Part shown: piece after piece, positions 51,814-61,679 of the stretch
Position numbering within the stretch: the stretch's first letter is position 1
Layout of the letters: each line of letters starts with the position of its first letter
Assembly (NCBI RefSeq): GCF_002954585.1
Contig: NZ_MSCI01000002.1
Coordinates: 2,334,089 to 2,398,088 of the forward strand
Source of the DNA: Vibrio chagasii
GTDB taxonomy: Bacteria > Pseudomonadota > Gammaproteobacteria > Enterobacterales > Vibrionaceae
DNA: 64,000 nucleotides
Reading direction: 5' to 3'
The notes under the pieces: generated by a model
The model's database searches: none
What the model saw: only the letters and a program-made list of their open reading frames with translations
What the model was told of the DNA's origin: nothing
Program-made: the position numbers and the translations under genes

Positions 51814-54156
51814 TTATTTGTAAGACGTGCCAACAATTAAGTAAACCGAATCGAAGTTATCTTCCGTGCGTCCATAGGCCAAGATGATTGGCCCTATAGG
51901 GGAGTCGATACCCGCAAAAACAGCCCCTGCAGCATACACAGGTGCCTCATCAAAGGTTAAGTTATTATTCGACCAAACGCCGCCATATTCTAACGATGCA
52001 CCTACGTAGAAAGGGGATTCAAACAACCCGAAATCATTGTCAAACCATCTATATCGGTAAATAAGACTGGTATAAGCCAGGTTTTGACCAATCAAACTAT
52101 TTCGAGGTATACCTGAAAGATTTAAAAAGCCACCGAGCTCTTTTGGATCAATTGGAAAAATGGAGTTCTTACTCTCCACAACGCCATAATCAGCCCTACC
52201 AACGAACGTATGTCGCTCATAGCTTTTTGCCACCATCAAGTTCGCAGAGAACTCATAGACTGTATCGCTTTGAGAAGCTAAATCGGGTTCATAGGTTCCG
52301 TTGTCATCATTTTCAAAATCATCATGAGAGACAAAATACTCAAGATCGACAAAATGACCTTCAGTTGGTAAATTGAAGTCATCTAATGTATCTAACCGAT
52401 ACCTGATAAAACCGCCTAAACGAGTATAGTCGCCCCCCCCAAATCCAGGTAACGAAGCCATACTTACTTGACCATTTTTATAACGCACGCCAAACCTCAG
52501 CTCTTGCCACAAATTTGGCTGATAACCTATTGCGAATTCACCAATATACTCGCTGTAGGTCAAAGAAAGGTAATTTTCAGTTACATCTAACGTCGGCTCT
52601 GCTATCTCTTGACTCCCTATAGACAAATTTCGATTCTGTTTACTGTAGGTAACAGATGCTGAAGTAAAAAGCTTTTGACTAGAAAAAAATGGGGAGAACA
52701 GCTCAGCTTCGATACGCTTGTCAGTCCCCATCTCTAAATTAGTTCTTAACTCTGCACCATGTGCATTTAGGTCAGTAAAGTTAGCAGAAGCTCCCAGTGA
52801 ATACTGGCTATCCGTTGAAAAATCATCTTCAAGGAAGAAACGAAAGTTGAGGTAATTCGGCCCCCAAGATTTTTCATTAACATCAACTGTAAGTTGCTCT
52901 TCCCCGTCAACATTATCGAACTCATAAGTGATCAACTCAAATCGATCCAATGCATAAAGATCTTGTACTTTTGCTTCAATTTCACTGGTTTTGAGAACCT
53001 TGCCTGAATGAAGGTTCAAGCGATTCTCAAGCAGCTTATCTGAATAGTGGGTGTTGTTGTTGATTACCACCTTATCAACCACAGTTTTGTCACCGTGCTT
53101 CAGCTGTCTGCGTGCCTTTTGTTTGTCTTCGATGTAGTGTTGATAATCAGCATTAGAGAGTGACAACTTAGAAAGTTCAGCAGAATGCTGCTTAGCAGAC
53201 TCGTAACCGGCTTCGTAAGCTGATGGCATTTTATCGAATTCAGTGGTTTCCATTTCTCCAACATCAGGTTGGAGGAATACATCATTGTCTTTGAGTGTTT
53301 CAGCTTGTTCCTCGGTACTACGCTGAACAAGATAATTGGAGAGCTGGTCGGCAGCGGCTAAAAAGGTCGTAAAATCCTCTTTGCCTTTGTAGTTGGTACT
53401 GATATCAACCGCAATGATGATATCTGCGCCCATCGCCCTTGCGACATCAACTGGCATGTTGTTGGTTACACCACCGTCAACTAGCATTCGCCCATCAACT
53501 TCATAAGGTGGAAGAGCGCCAGGTACCGACATACTTGCCATCATGGCATCGACAAGATGGCCGTGGTCAATCACCACTTCCTCAAGTTCAATAATGTCAG
53601 TTGCAACGGAGCGAAAAGGAATGGCAAGATCGTCAAAAGAGTCGAGAGGCGATAAGTTACCTGTAGTTTCACGCAAAATGCGAAGCATATTCTGGCCTTG
53701 CACCACGCCTTTTCTGGCTTTAATTTCTTCCCAACCCAGTCCAAGGTCGGTATTCAACTGGTAACGATCTTCATACTCTTTGTCTCGTATACGACGGTCA
53801 CTTCGGTTTACACGGTCACGGTAACCTTGCTTCCAATCAACCGTGTAAATAAAGCTTTCAATCTCGTCTGCGCTCATCCCTGTCGCATAAAGACCACCAA
53901 CGTATGATCCCATACTGGTACCGGTAATGTAATCAACCGGGATTTGCATCTCTTCGAGCGCTTTAAGTACGCCAATATGAGCGGCACCTTTTGCGCCGCC
54001 ACCTGCGAGTACAAGAGCGACAGTTGGCCTCTTATGAGCTGGTTCAACTTCCACATGCTCGGATGAATCAACCTGTGTTGCAGTCGCTGCGAACAGTTGA
54101 AAACTGATCACCGTACCGACCATACCTAAGCCGCTCACTAACCAACGAGAAATCAT
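51814..54156 (-). CDS. PlpD-type patatin phospholipase with outer-membrane barrel (type Vd)
   Basis: A 780-residue outer-membrane protein. The signal peptide is about 1-23. The patatin domain (about 44-310) has the oxyanion motif AGGGAKG (51-57), nucleophile S81 in GTSMG, and catalytic D227 in VDGG. A POTRA-like region (about 350-425) leads to a BamA/TpsB-type beta-barrel ending IVGTSYK. This is the type Vd autotransporter plan of Pseudomonas PlpD. Catalytic residues are intact, so lipase activity is likely. The substrate is unknown. It lies downstream of mrcB. Confidence 0.88.
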   Translation of the reverse strand: MISRWLVSGLGMVGTVISFQLFAATATQVDSSEHVEVEPAHKRPTVALVLAGGGAKGAAHIGVLKALEEMQIPVDYITGTSMGSYVGGLYATGMSADEIESFIYTVDWKQGYRDRVNRSDRRIRDKEYEDRYQLNTDLGLGWEEIKARKGVVQGQNMLRILRETTGNLSPLDSFDDLAIPFRSVATDIIELEEVVIDHGHLVDAMMASMSVPGALPPYEVDGRMLVDGGVTNNMPVDVARAMGADIIIAVDISTNYKGKEDFTTFLAAADQLSNYLVQRSTEEQAETLKDNDVFLQPDVGEMETTEFDKMPSAYEAGYESAKQHSAELSKLSLSNADYQHYIEDKQKARRQLKHGDKTVVDKVVINNNTHYSDKLLENRLNLHSGKVLKTSEIEAKVQDLYALDRFELITYEFDNVDGEEQLTVDVNEKSWGPNYLNFRFFLEDDFSTDSQYSLGASANFTDLNAHGAELRTNLEMGTDKRIEAELFSPFFSSQKLFTSASVTYSKQNRNLSIGSQEIAEPTLDVTENYLSLTYSEYIGEFAIGYQPNLWQELRFGVRYKNGQVSMASLPGFGGGDYTRLGGFIRYRLDTLDDFNLPTEGHFVDLEYFVSHDDFENDDNGTYEPDLASQSDTVYEFSANLMVAKSYERHTFVGRADYGVVESKNSIFPIDPKELGGFLNLSGIPRNSLIGQNLAYTSLIYRYRWFDNDFGLFESPFYVGASLEYGGVWSNNNLTFDEAPVYAAGAVFAGIDSPIGPIILAYGRTEDNFDSVYLIVGTSYK

Positions 54157-54193
54157 TATTTACACTATCCTTGCCATTGTTTCTGTTATGACT

Positions 54194-56593
54194 TTACCAT
54201 TGAAAAAGCTTCTTTAGCCACTGTTTTGGTGGACTTTCACAGCCCTTTTTAATGTTTCCATTTTCATCCCAAACCGGTAATTTAACTGCACCATCACAGT
54301 CAAATTCCAACGTACCATCAGGCGTATGAGTGAAGCTCGCGGTTGTGATTCCGGTTGGCCAAGGCAGTAGTAGTTGTTCAGGCGTTCTCTGCTTCAAGTA
54401 ATCAGCGTAGACACGCAATGCACCACTAGAACCAGTGAGCTTAGTCGGTTTATTGTCATCACGTCCCAGCCAGATAGTTGTTACTTCGCGTCCGTCAACG
54501 CCCACAAACCAACTATCGCGGCTGTCATTACTGGTACCTGTTTTACCGGCTACCCCTGCCCATGCAAACTGGTTCTGTAGGAATCGACCTGTACCTTCAG
54601 ATACACCACGCTTCATTGCGTAAGTGGTTAGCCAAGCAGCTTGCTGGTCAACGCGCTGCGATACTCGAGGGATAGATTGGTATAAAACCTCACCGTCACT
54701 ATCAACGACAGAGCGAAGCGCAGACAAAGGCGCAATACGACCTGAGTTGGTGATGGTCTGGAACATCTGAGACACTTGGAATGGTGTCAGAGAAAATGCA
54801 CCCAAAAACATCGATGGTACTGGGCGAATCTCGTTTTTATCGACACCCAGTTTACCTATAGTGTCGGAGACCTTATCAATCCCTAACTGCATCCCTAGAC
54901 GAACCGTTGGCACGTTATAGGACTTAGACAGTGCCACGTATAAAGGCACTTCGCCGCGGAACTTACGGTCGAAATTTCTCGGGCTCCATACACTGCCCTT
55001 GCTGCCTTTTAAGCTAAGTGGGGTATCCATCAAGGTCGTTGCCAAGGTGTACTTTTCAGGCTGCTCAAGTGCGGTTAAATAAACCGCCGGTTTCACCAAA
55101 GAACCGATAGGACGGCTTGCATTCAACGCACGGTTAAAGCCGTCGTAGCCAGTACGCTTACCACCGACCATCGCACGGATTTCACCAGTGTTGCGATCTA
55201 CTGCTATCGCTGCAGCCTCTAATTTATCACCCGCCGTTTTCGATAATTCAGGTACCTTGCGAGCAATCGACTTCTCTAGTTTGTCTTGTGAAACCGGATC
55301 TAAAGAGGTGAAGACACGTATCCCTTTCTTCGCTTGGAACCTATCACCAACATACTTTTTCAGTTCGATATTGACCTGTTGGAAATAAGCAGGCTGACGG
55401 CTGGCAATCCGCGGATTGTCTTGAATATCTAAATCACGGCTTGCTGCTTCTTCATATTGTCTTGGAGTCAAAATATCTTGTTGCATCAACAAGCGCAGAA
55501 CCAGATCTCTTCGAGTTTTGGCGCGCTCTGGGTAACGAACTGGGTTGTAATACGATGGCCCTTTGACCATACCCACCAGCAAGGCTAACTGGTCAATACG
55601 CAATTCTTGAATCGGTTGGCCGAAGTACAAACGCGAAGCCAAACCAAAACCGTGAATCGCTTCACCGCCATTTTGGCCAAGGTAAACCTCGTTTAAGTAA
55701 GCTTCTAAAATTCGGTCTTTGCTGTAACGATGATCCAAGATAAGCGCGATATAAGCCTCACGAATCTTACGCCAAAGCGTACGTTCACTAGATAGGAACA
55801 GGTTTTTCGCGAGCTGCTGTGTCAGTGTACTACCACCTTGCACAGTACGCCCAGCCTTGACGTTAACCACCATCGCACGAGCAATCGCCAAGGGTGAAAC
55901 CCCATCGTGCTGATAGAAGTTTCTATCTTCCGTCGCCAACAAGGCATCAACCATCACTTCAGGAAATTGGTTACGTTTTAGAAACAGACGTTGCTCATCG
56001 TTGCTTTTCTCAAGCATACCCAACATCTTAGGTTCGACACGCAAATACCCCATATCGCCTTTCTTCTCCAGCGACTGAATACGAGTTAACTCATTACCAT
56101 TGAAGTGCAACATCACGTGGCGATCGGCTTCCGGTCCATCGACAAACTCGAACGGACGACGAATCATCTCAATTTTAGTTGATGAAGAGGAATACTCACC
56201 AGGATGACGAGGAGAGCTCACCTTACGGTAATTCAGTACATCCAGTTCATTCTTCACCTGAACGAGGCTAATTTGAGTACCAGGGGATAAATCCAACACA
56301 CGTGCATAAACGACCGTTGGTAAATCAAATAACTGGCCCTCAAAGCGCTGCTTCACCACAGAGTCTAGGTAGATACCGACAAACAGCAGTAATGCAGCCA
56401 GTGCTAAGCCAGCCTTCCACGCGATGCCCCATAGGATCTTTAACCAACCTCTGTTGCCCGCCTTTTTCGCTTTCGACTTGCCTTTCTTAGCGGCCGCTCT
56501 CGGCTTTCTCGGTTTCGCTTTGGTCGCTGGTGACTTCTTTGCTGGCGCTTTTTTAGGTGGTGCCTTTTTTGGCGTTAACATTTTGGTCATCAT
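54194..56593 (-). CDS. mrcB: MrcB (PBP1B), bifunctional peptidoglycan synthase
   Basis: A 799-residue class A penicillin-binding protein. A Lys/Pro/Ala-rich cytoplasmic tail (1-48) is followed by a TM (about 55-75) and a UB2H-like domain. The GT51 glycosyltransferase has the catalytic Glu in LATEDRNFYQHDGVSP and GGSTLTQQLAKN. The transpeptidase has SRPIGSLVKP, the SxN region SKSYNVP and KTGTSND. It polymerises and cross-links peptidoglycan. The start overlaps the hrpB stop by four bases (ATGA). Confidence 0.95.
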   Translation of the reverse strand: MMTKMLTPKKAPPKKAPAKKSPATKAKPRKPRAAAKKGKSKAKKAGNRGWLKILWGIAWKAGLALAALLLFVGIYLDSVVKQRFEGQLFDLPTVVYARVLDLSPGTQISLVQVKNELDVLNYRKVSSPRHPGEYSSSSTKIEMIRRPFEFVDGPEADRHVMLHFNGNELTRIQSLEKKGDMGYLRVEPKMLGMLEKSNDEQRLFLKRNQFPEVMVDALLATEDRNFYQHDGVSPLAIARAMVVNVKAGRTVQGGSTLTQQLAKNLFLSSERTLWRKIREAYIALILDHRYSKDRILEAYLNEVYLGQNGGEAIHGFGLASRLYFGQPIQELRIDQLALLVGMVKGPSYYNPVRYPERAKTRRDLVLRLLMQQDILTPRQYEEAASRDLDIQDNPRIASRQPAYFQQVNIELKKYVGDRFQAKKGIRVFTSLDPVSQDKLEKSIARKVPELSKTAGDKLEAAAIAVDRNTGEIRAMVGGKRTGYDGFNRALNASRPIGSLVKPAVYLTALEQPEKYTLATTLMDTPLSLKGSKGSVWSPRNFDRKFRGEVPLYVALSKSYNVPTVRLGMQLGIDKVSDTIGKLGVDKNEIRPVPSMFLGAFSLTPFQVSQMFQTITNSGRIAPLSALRSVVDSDGEVLYQSIPRVSQRVDQQAAWLTTYAMKRGVSEGTGRFLQNQFAWAGVAGKTGTSNDSRDSWFVGVDGREVTTIWLGRDDNKPTKLTGSSGALRVYADYLKQRTPEQLLLPWPTGITTASFTHTPDGTLEFDCDGAVKLPVWDENGNIKKGCESPPKQWLKKLFQW

Positions 56594-59088
56594 CGGTTCA
56601 ACTGTCGTTTGGTTTTAGTGGTTGCAACATGGTTAGCAGGGTCATCGGGCCAAGGATGTTTTGGATAACGACCTTTCATCTCTTTTTGCACTTCTTTGTA
56701 CGCGCCAGCCCAGAAGCCAGCTAAATCCTGAGTAATTTGTAATGGGCGCTGTGCAGGCGAAAGTAACTCAAGCACAACCTTTTTACGCCCTTGGGCTATC
56801 AATGGTGAGTCTTGTTCACCAAAGACCTCTTGTATTCGAACCGAGATCACGGGTTCAGATTGATACTGGTATCGGATCGCCTTTTTACTGCCTGTAGGCA
56901 TCACGTAATGGGTTGGCAGCCACTGGTCAATCTCTTGATTTAGAGGCCAACCGAGATACGCCGACAGTGCCTGCTCAATCGAAACGTTCGCCAGCCCTTT
57001 CGCAGATTTAACGCCATTCAAATACGGCAACAACCAAGCATCAAGATGTTCAACTAGGCTCGCGTCGTCCATTTCTGGCCAATCATGCTCCGGCATCCAA
57101 AGTTGAGCGCAGCGCACGCGTTCAACAAGTTGCTTCGCCGATAGCGTCCAATGTAAACGGTCCAGTCCACATCGAGCGATGTAATTCGACAGCGCTTGAC
57201 TAATCTGACTTGCATCAGGCTCAGGTAAAGCCTTGGTACTGATAACCAGTTTACCCAAAGTAACTCTTTGCTCTGCGACTAAGCGGCCTCGTTTTTCGTC
57301 CCAGTCAGCATAATCTGAACTAACAAAAAGCTTAGGGAATGCTGCTTCTAACTGTGCAATATCAACGGGCGTCGCTAAGAAAATCTGACTAGCACGCCCA
57401 GTGCTACGCATCAAATCAATCACCACGATATACACATTGTTCGCCAACAGATCATCATCGCGCACCTCTGCACCGTGGCCGTTAGCTAGCAGAAAAGCAT
57501 TGCTGTTGGCACTTCTCGCTTGAGCTATTCGATCTGGGAATGCAAAACAAAGCACCAATGGTAGCAATGATTCGTCAAGTTGTGACAAATCTAAGTGATG
57601 ATTCAGTTTGCTAGCGAGATTTTTCGCTCGCTGAGTCACAACGCTATTTTTCGAGTGCTTTCTTTGTTTTAGCCTATGGAGTGAATGCTGAATATCCGTG
57701 ACATTGCGCTCTGGTTCTTCCAATAAAGCGGCAGCAACAATAGCAACATTCAACAAGGCCTGGCTGCCCTGCTGCGCTTTAATCAGCATGCTTGCAATTC
57801 GCGGCTCAAGACCTAATCGCTGAGCTTGCTTACCTAACGGAGTAAATTGACCATGAGTGTCTAATAACTCAAGGTTTTGCAGCAATTGCTTAGCTTGCTC
57901 AATAGAGGCTCGTGGTGGAACATCGAGCCATTGCAGTTCATCCGCATTTGCCGCGCCCCATTGGGTCAACTCTGCCACCAGCGAGGAGAGGTCTGAATGG
58001 AGAATTTCAGGTTCAGGTACAGCAGGTTGCTGCATTAACTGCGTTTCGCTGTACAAACGAACACACAGCCCTTCCTCAATTCGTCCAGCACGACCAGCAC
58101 GCTGCTCAGCAGAAGATTGTGAGATTTTGACTTGCTCAAGCTTAGTGATGCCGGTTTTCAAATCAAACTTAGCGACTCTTTCAAGCCCAGAATCGACAAC
58201 TAGTCGAATGCCTTCGATTGTCAAAGAGGTTTCCGCAATATTGGTGGCCAATACCACTTTTCGGCGCCCTTTTTCTGATGGTGCTATCGCTTTCTGTTGC
58301 TGAGAAAAGTTAAGCTGCCCGTACAAAGGGCACACATCGATATCAGTTGCAAAGCTCTCTAATTGAGCTTCCACCTGTTTTATTGCAGATACTCCAGGTA
58401 GGAACGCCAATAGTGACCCCGACTCCTTCTCCATAAGAGAACGAATCACATTAGCCATTTTAGGCGCCAAGTAATCATTAGTACCCAAAGGCTGGTAACG
58501 GAATTCAACCGGAAAGGTGCGACCTTGCGACTCAACATACTTAGCCTCTGGCAACAAGGATTGCAGAGCTTGTTGATCTAAGGTGGCTGACATCACTATC
58601 ACTTTCAGATCGTCACGTAGCGCTTCTTGGATCTCCAAGCTAAACGCCAATGCCGTATCCGCATGAATACTGCGCTCATGGAATTCATCGAAGATCACCA
58701 TATCGACCCCGGTCAGTTCTGGGTCGGTTTGGATCATTCTGGTCATGATCCCCTCAGTAACGATCTCTAAGCGAGTTGCACTGCTGGTTTTAGATTCACC
58801 ACGAACTCTATAACCAATGCTCTCCCCTACCTTTTCACCTAACTGGCTGGCTAAATATGTCGCGATGTTTCTTGTCGCCAATCGCCTAGGTTCAAGCATG
58901 ATGATTTTGCCTTGAACAGCATTGGTCTTAACCAGCTGTAAAGGGAAGAACGTTGACTTACCCGCACCGGGAGCCGCTTTAAGAATAAGTTGAGTATGTG
59001 TTTCTACGCCAGCGAGCAGATCTGGCATCACAGCTTCTATGGGCAGTTGTGGCAATGGGAGAACCTTGTGGTGTAATGTTGGCAACAT
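56590..59088 (-). CDS. hrpB: HrpB, ATP-dependent DExH helicase
   Basis: An 832-residue SF2 DEAH/RHA-type helicase. Walker A is AAPGAGKST (about 38-46), motif II DEFH sits in MVIFDEFHERSIHAD, motif III is SAT in VIVMSATLDQQ, and motif VI is QRAGRAGR. The HrpB C-terminal domain ends near PKHPWPDDPANH. Its cellular role is poorly defined. It is cotranscribed with mrcB through the ATGA overlap and is divergent from sfsA, with 34 bp between start codons. Confidence 0.93.
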   Translation of the reverse strand: MLPTLHHKVLPLPQLPIEAVMPDLLAGVETHTQLILKAAPGAGKSTFFPLQLVKTNAVQGKIIMLEPRRLATRNIATYLASQLGEKVGESIGYRVRGESKTSSATRLEIVTEGIMTRMIQTDPELTGVDMVIFDEFHERSIHADTALAFSLEIQEALRDDLKVIVMSATLDQQALQSLLPEAKYVESQGRTFPVEFRYQPLGTNDYLAPKMANVIRSLMEKESGSLLAFLPGVSAIKQVEAQLESFATDIDVCPLYGQLNFSQQQKAIAPSEKGRRKVVLATNIAETSLTIEGIRLVVDSGLERVAKFDLKTGITKLEQVKISQSSAEQRAGRAGRIEEGLCVRLYSETQLMQQPAVPEPEILHSDLSSLVAELTQWGAANADELQWLDVPPRASIEQAKQLLQNLELLDTHGQFTPLGKQAQRLGLEPRIASMLIKAQQGSQALLNVAIVAAALLEEPERNVTDIQHSLHRLKQRKHSKNSVVTQRAKNLASKLNHHLDLSQLDESLLPLVLCFAFPDRIAQARSANSNAFLLANGHGAEVRDDDLLANNVYIVVIDLMRSTGRASQIFLATPVDIAQLEAAFPKLFVSSDYADWDEKRGRLVAEQRVTLGKLVISTKALPEPDASQISQALSNYIARCGLDRLHWTLSAKQLVERVRCAQLWMPEHDWPEMDDASLVEHLDAWLLPYLNGVKSAKGLANVSIEQALSAYLGWPLNQEIDQWLPTHYVMPTGSKKAIRYQYQSEPVISVRIQEVFGEQDSPLIAQGRKKVVLELLSPAQRPLQITQDLAGFWAGAYKEVQKEMKGRYPKHPWPDDPANHVATTKTKRQLNR

Positions 59089-59122
59089 TGTACATAAAAA
59101 CCTACCCGTCTAAATAAGTAAT

Positions 59123-59848
59123 ATGCAGTTCAATCCGCCATTAGAGTCAGCGACTCTTATCAAACGCTACAAACGTTTCCTCACTGACATCAAACTTCCC
59201 GACGGCAGCGAGCGTACTATTCACTGTGCCAATACTGGAGCGATGACAGGGTGCGCGACTCCGGGTAATACGGTGTGGTATTCAACCTCCGATAATGCAA
59301 AAAGAAAGTACCCAAACAGCTGGGAGATCTCAGAAACGGACAAAGGTTACCGGATTTGTGTAAATACTGCGCGAGCAAACCAGCTAGCAGTGGAAGCAAT
59401 TGAAAATAAGACTATAGTTGAACTCTTAGGTTATAACGCGTTACGAACCGAAGTGAAGTATGGTAGCGAGAATAGTCGAATTGACATTCTGCTTGAAGAT
59501 AACGAAAAGCCGCCTTGCTATATCGAAGTAAAAAGCGTCACCTTACTTGATGAACAAGAGACCTCAACTGAGGGGCAAGGTTTTTTCCCTGATACGGTGA
59601 CAACCAGAGGCCAAAAACATCTGCGTGAACTCACAGAAATGGTTGAATCTGGAAATAGAGCCGTACTTTTATTCACTGTTTTACATTCAGGTATTGAAAA
59701 AGTGTCTGCGGCACACCATATAGACGCCAAATATTCGTTATTACTAAAACAAGCACAAGACGCTGGAGTTGAAGTGCTTTGCTACAAAGCAGAGCTCAGC
59801 AATACTCAAATACAACTAAAACAATCTGTTGAATTTATCAATAACTGA
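59123..59848 (+). CDS. sfsA: SfsA, sugar fermentation stimulation protein homolog
   Basis: A 241-residue protein beginning MQFNPPLESATLIKRYKRFLTDI. An OB-like N-terminal domain is followed by a nuclease-fold core with conserved RIDILLEDNEKPPCYIEVKSVTLLD and FPDTVTTRGQKHLRELTEM. SfsA was described as a DNA-binding factor affecting maltose genes, while the fold suggests a nuclease ancestry. It precedes dksA, the conserved order in gammaproteobacteria. Confidence 0.93.
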   Translation: MQFNPPLESATLIKRYKRFLTDIKLPDGSERTIHCANTGAMTGCATPGNTVWYSTSDNAKRKYPNSWEISETDKGYRICVNTARANQLAVEAIENKTIVELLGYNALRTEVKYGSENSRIDILLEDNEKPPCYIEVKSVTLLDEQETSTEGQGFFPDTVTTRGQKHLRELTEMVESGNRAVLLFTVLHSGIEKVSAAHHIDAKYSLLLKQAQDAGVEVLCYKAELSNTQIQLKQSVEFINN

Positions 59849-59983
59849 ACGAAGATGTTGAACAAATCACATTGATTGCAAGTTTGAATAAGAGTATTTG
59901 CCACCATTCGTTCTTTCTGCTATAGATACCCGCCTTAAAATTAGCTGCTTTGCAGTTGACTAGGTGTAAATAGGAGATGCTGT

Positions 59984-60430
59984 ATGCCAGAATCTAAGAA
60001 AAAAGCGCTAGGCATCCTAGCCATCGCAGGTGTTGAACCGTACCAAGAAAAGCCAGGTGAAGAATACATGTCACCTGAGCAAACGGAACATTTTACAAAA
60101 ATTTTAGCAGCTTGGCGCAACCAGCTCAGGGAAGAAGTTGATCGTACTGTGCACCACATGCAGGACGAAGCAGCGAATTTCCCAGACCCAGTTGACCGTG
60201 CTTCTCAAGAAGAAGAATTCAGCCTAGAGCTACGTAACCGTGACCGTGAGCGTCGTCTAATCAAGAAAATTGAGAAGACACTAGACAAGATCGAAGAAGA
60301 TGATTTCGGCTTCTGTGATTCTTGCGGTATCGAGATTGGCATTCGTCGCCTTGAAGCTCGTCCAACTGCTGACCTTTGTATTGACTGTAAAACACTTGCA
60401 GAGATCAAAGAGAAACAAATGCAAGGTTAA
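59984..60430 (+). CDS. dksA: DksA, RNA polymerase-binding transcription factor
   Basis: A 148-residue factor that acts with ppGpp through the RNA polymerase secondary channel. The coiled coil carries the acidic tip D68-P-V-D71-R-A73. The zinc finger has C111, C114, C132 and C135. The length is close to E. coli DksA (151). The order sfsA-dksA-gluQRS-pcnB-folK-panB is conserved. Confidence 0.96.
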   Translation: MPESKKKALGILAIAGVEPYQEKPGEEYMSPEQTEHFTKILAAWRNQLREEVDRTVHHMQDEAANFPDPVDRASQEEEFSLELRNRDRERRLIKKIEKTLDKIEEDDFGFCDSCGIEIGIRRLEARPTADLCIDCKTLAEIKEKQMQG

Positions 60431-60447
60431 TACTTGCGGATGTAAAG

Positions 60448-60472
60448 AAAGGGAGCTTTGGCTCCCTTTTTT
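60448..60472 (+). terminator. Intrinsic terminator of dksA
   Basis: The stem AAAGGGAGC/GCTCCCTTT has a TTTG loop followed by further T residues, 18 nt past the stop. Confidence 0.88.
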
Positions 60473-60620
60473 GTTTGCTGCCTAAGCGAGATGCCTTAGA
60501 TAGCAATGAGCAGTATTAAAACGAGTACTAAGCAGCAACAGTACTCACTGCATGCAATAAACACATTAAACGTCTTAAGAATCGGCTACTGCGGTACCCT
60601 CTGGATTAGGTTGTTCACAT

Positions 60621-61496
60621 ATGAATTATATCGGGCGCTTTGCACCATCACCGTCAGGTCCTCTTCATTTTGGCTCACTGGTTGCCGCTCTTGGCAGTTA
60701 CTTCCAAGCAAAGTCTCATCAGGGACAATGGTTAGTCCGCATGGAAGACCTAGATCCGCCAAGAGAGATGACTGGCGCTGCAGACCTGATTCTTAAGACG
60801 CTTGAGGCTTACCACCTATTTTGGGATGGCAAAGTCGTTTATCAGAGCCAACGTCACGACCTGTACCAAGCGCAAATAGATCAATGGGTGGCTGACAACC
60901 AAGCCTACTACTGCCAATGCACGCGCAAACAGATAAAAGCCTTGGGCGGTTTCTATAATGGCCATTGTCGACAGTCCGGGTTAATTGATACTGGCGAGCA
61001 AGCTGTGCGTTTATGCATGGATTTCCCTGTCGAGTCATTCGACGATGTTCGCCATGGCACCATTCAGATCCCTAAAGCACTGGCAGAAGAAGATTTCATC
61101 ATCAAGCGCCGCGATGGCTTATTTGCTTACAACTTAGCCGTGGTGCTTGATGATATCGAACAAGGTGTAACTGAGGTTGTGAGAGGCGCTGATCTCATCG
61201 AACCTACAGGCCGCCAAATCAGTCTATATAAGACACTGAAACAAAATACAGTGAGCTACTTGCACTTGCCGTTAGCGACCGATGCGTCTGGCAATAAACT
61301 ATCAAAGCAGAACCACGCTACCGCTATTGACCTCGATAACCCAAAACCAACACTGCTCAATGCCATGCAGTTCTTAGGCTTTGAGGTTCCTAAGGCCGTT
61401 TGTGAAGCTTCAATCGATGAGATTTTGGCATGGGGCTGCCAGCAATGGAACGTTGCTCAATTACCTGATAGTTTACAAAAACAACACTGCAATTAG
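60621..61496 (+). CDS. gluQ: GluQRS, glutamyl-Q tRNA(Asp) synthetase
   Basis: A 291-residue class I synthetase paralog that puts glutamate on queuosine at position 34 of tRNA-Asp. The HIGH-like motif is in GRFAPSPSGPLHFGS (about 5-19). A zinc site is suggested by YYCQCTRKQ and NGHC. The KMSKS-like loop is NKLSKQN. The anticodon-binding domain of GluRS is absent, as expected. It lies after dksA across a terminator. Confidence 0.94.
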   Translation: MNYIGRFAPSPSGPLHFGSLVAALGSYFQAKSHQGQWLVRMEDLDPPREMTGAADLILKTLEAYHLFWDGKVVYQSQRHDLYQAQIDQWVADNQAYYCQCTRKQIKALGGFYNGHCRQSGLIDTGEQAVRLCMDFPVESFDDVRHGTIQIPKALAEEDFIIKRRDGLFAYNLAVVLDDIEQGVTEVVRGADLIEPTGRQISLYKTLKQNTVSYLHLPLATDASGNKLSKQNHATAIDLDNPKPTLLNAMQFLGFEVPKAVCEASIDEILAWGCQQWNVAQLPDSLQKQHCN

Positions 61497-61679
61497 CTCA
61501 AAACTAACGGCAAATAGTACAAACGACACACAAAAATGCCATAACCAACCACTGTGGTTAAGCAGACGATGTTCTCAAATGGCTCGCGCTAAGCTATTAT
61601 TAGCCGCAATTAAACTCTGCACTACCACTTTGGACTAAGAGAAAAACAAAGTTGGCGATACCTACTTTGTTCTAAACTA

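Noticed and set aside
57857..58303. 148-codon plus-strand frame inside hrpB
   Set aside because: It lies opposite conserved helicase motifs and is Ser/Ala/Cys-rich as shadow frames often are.
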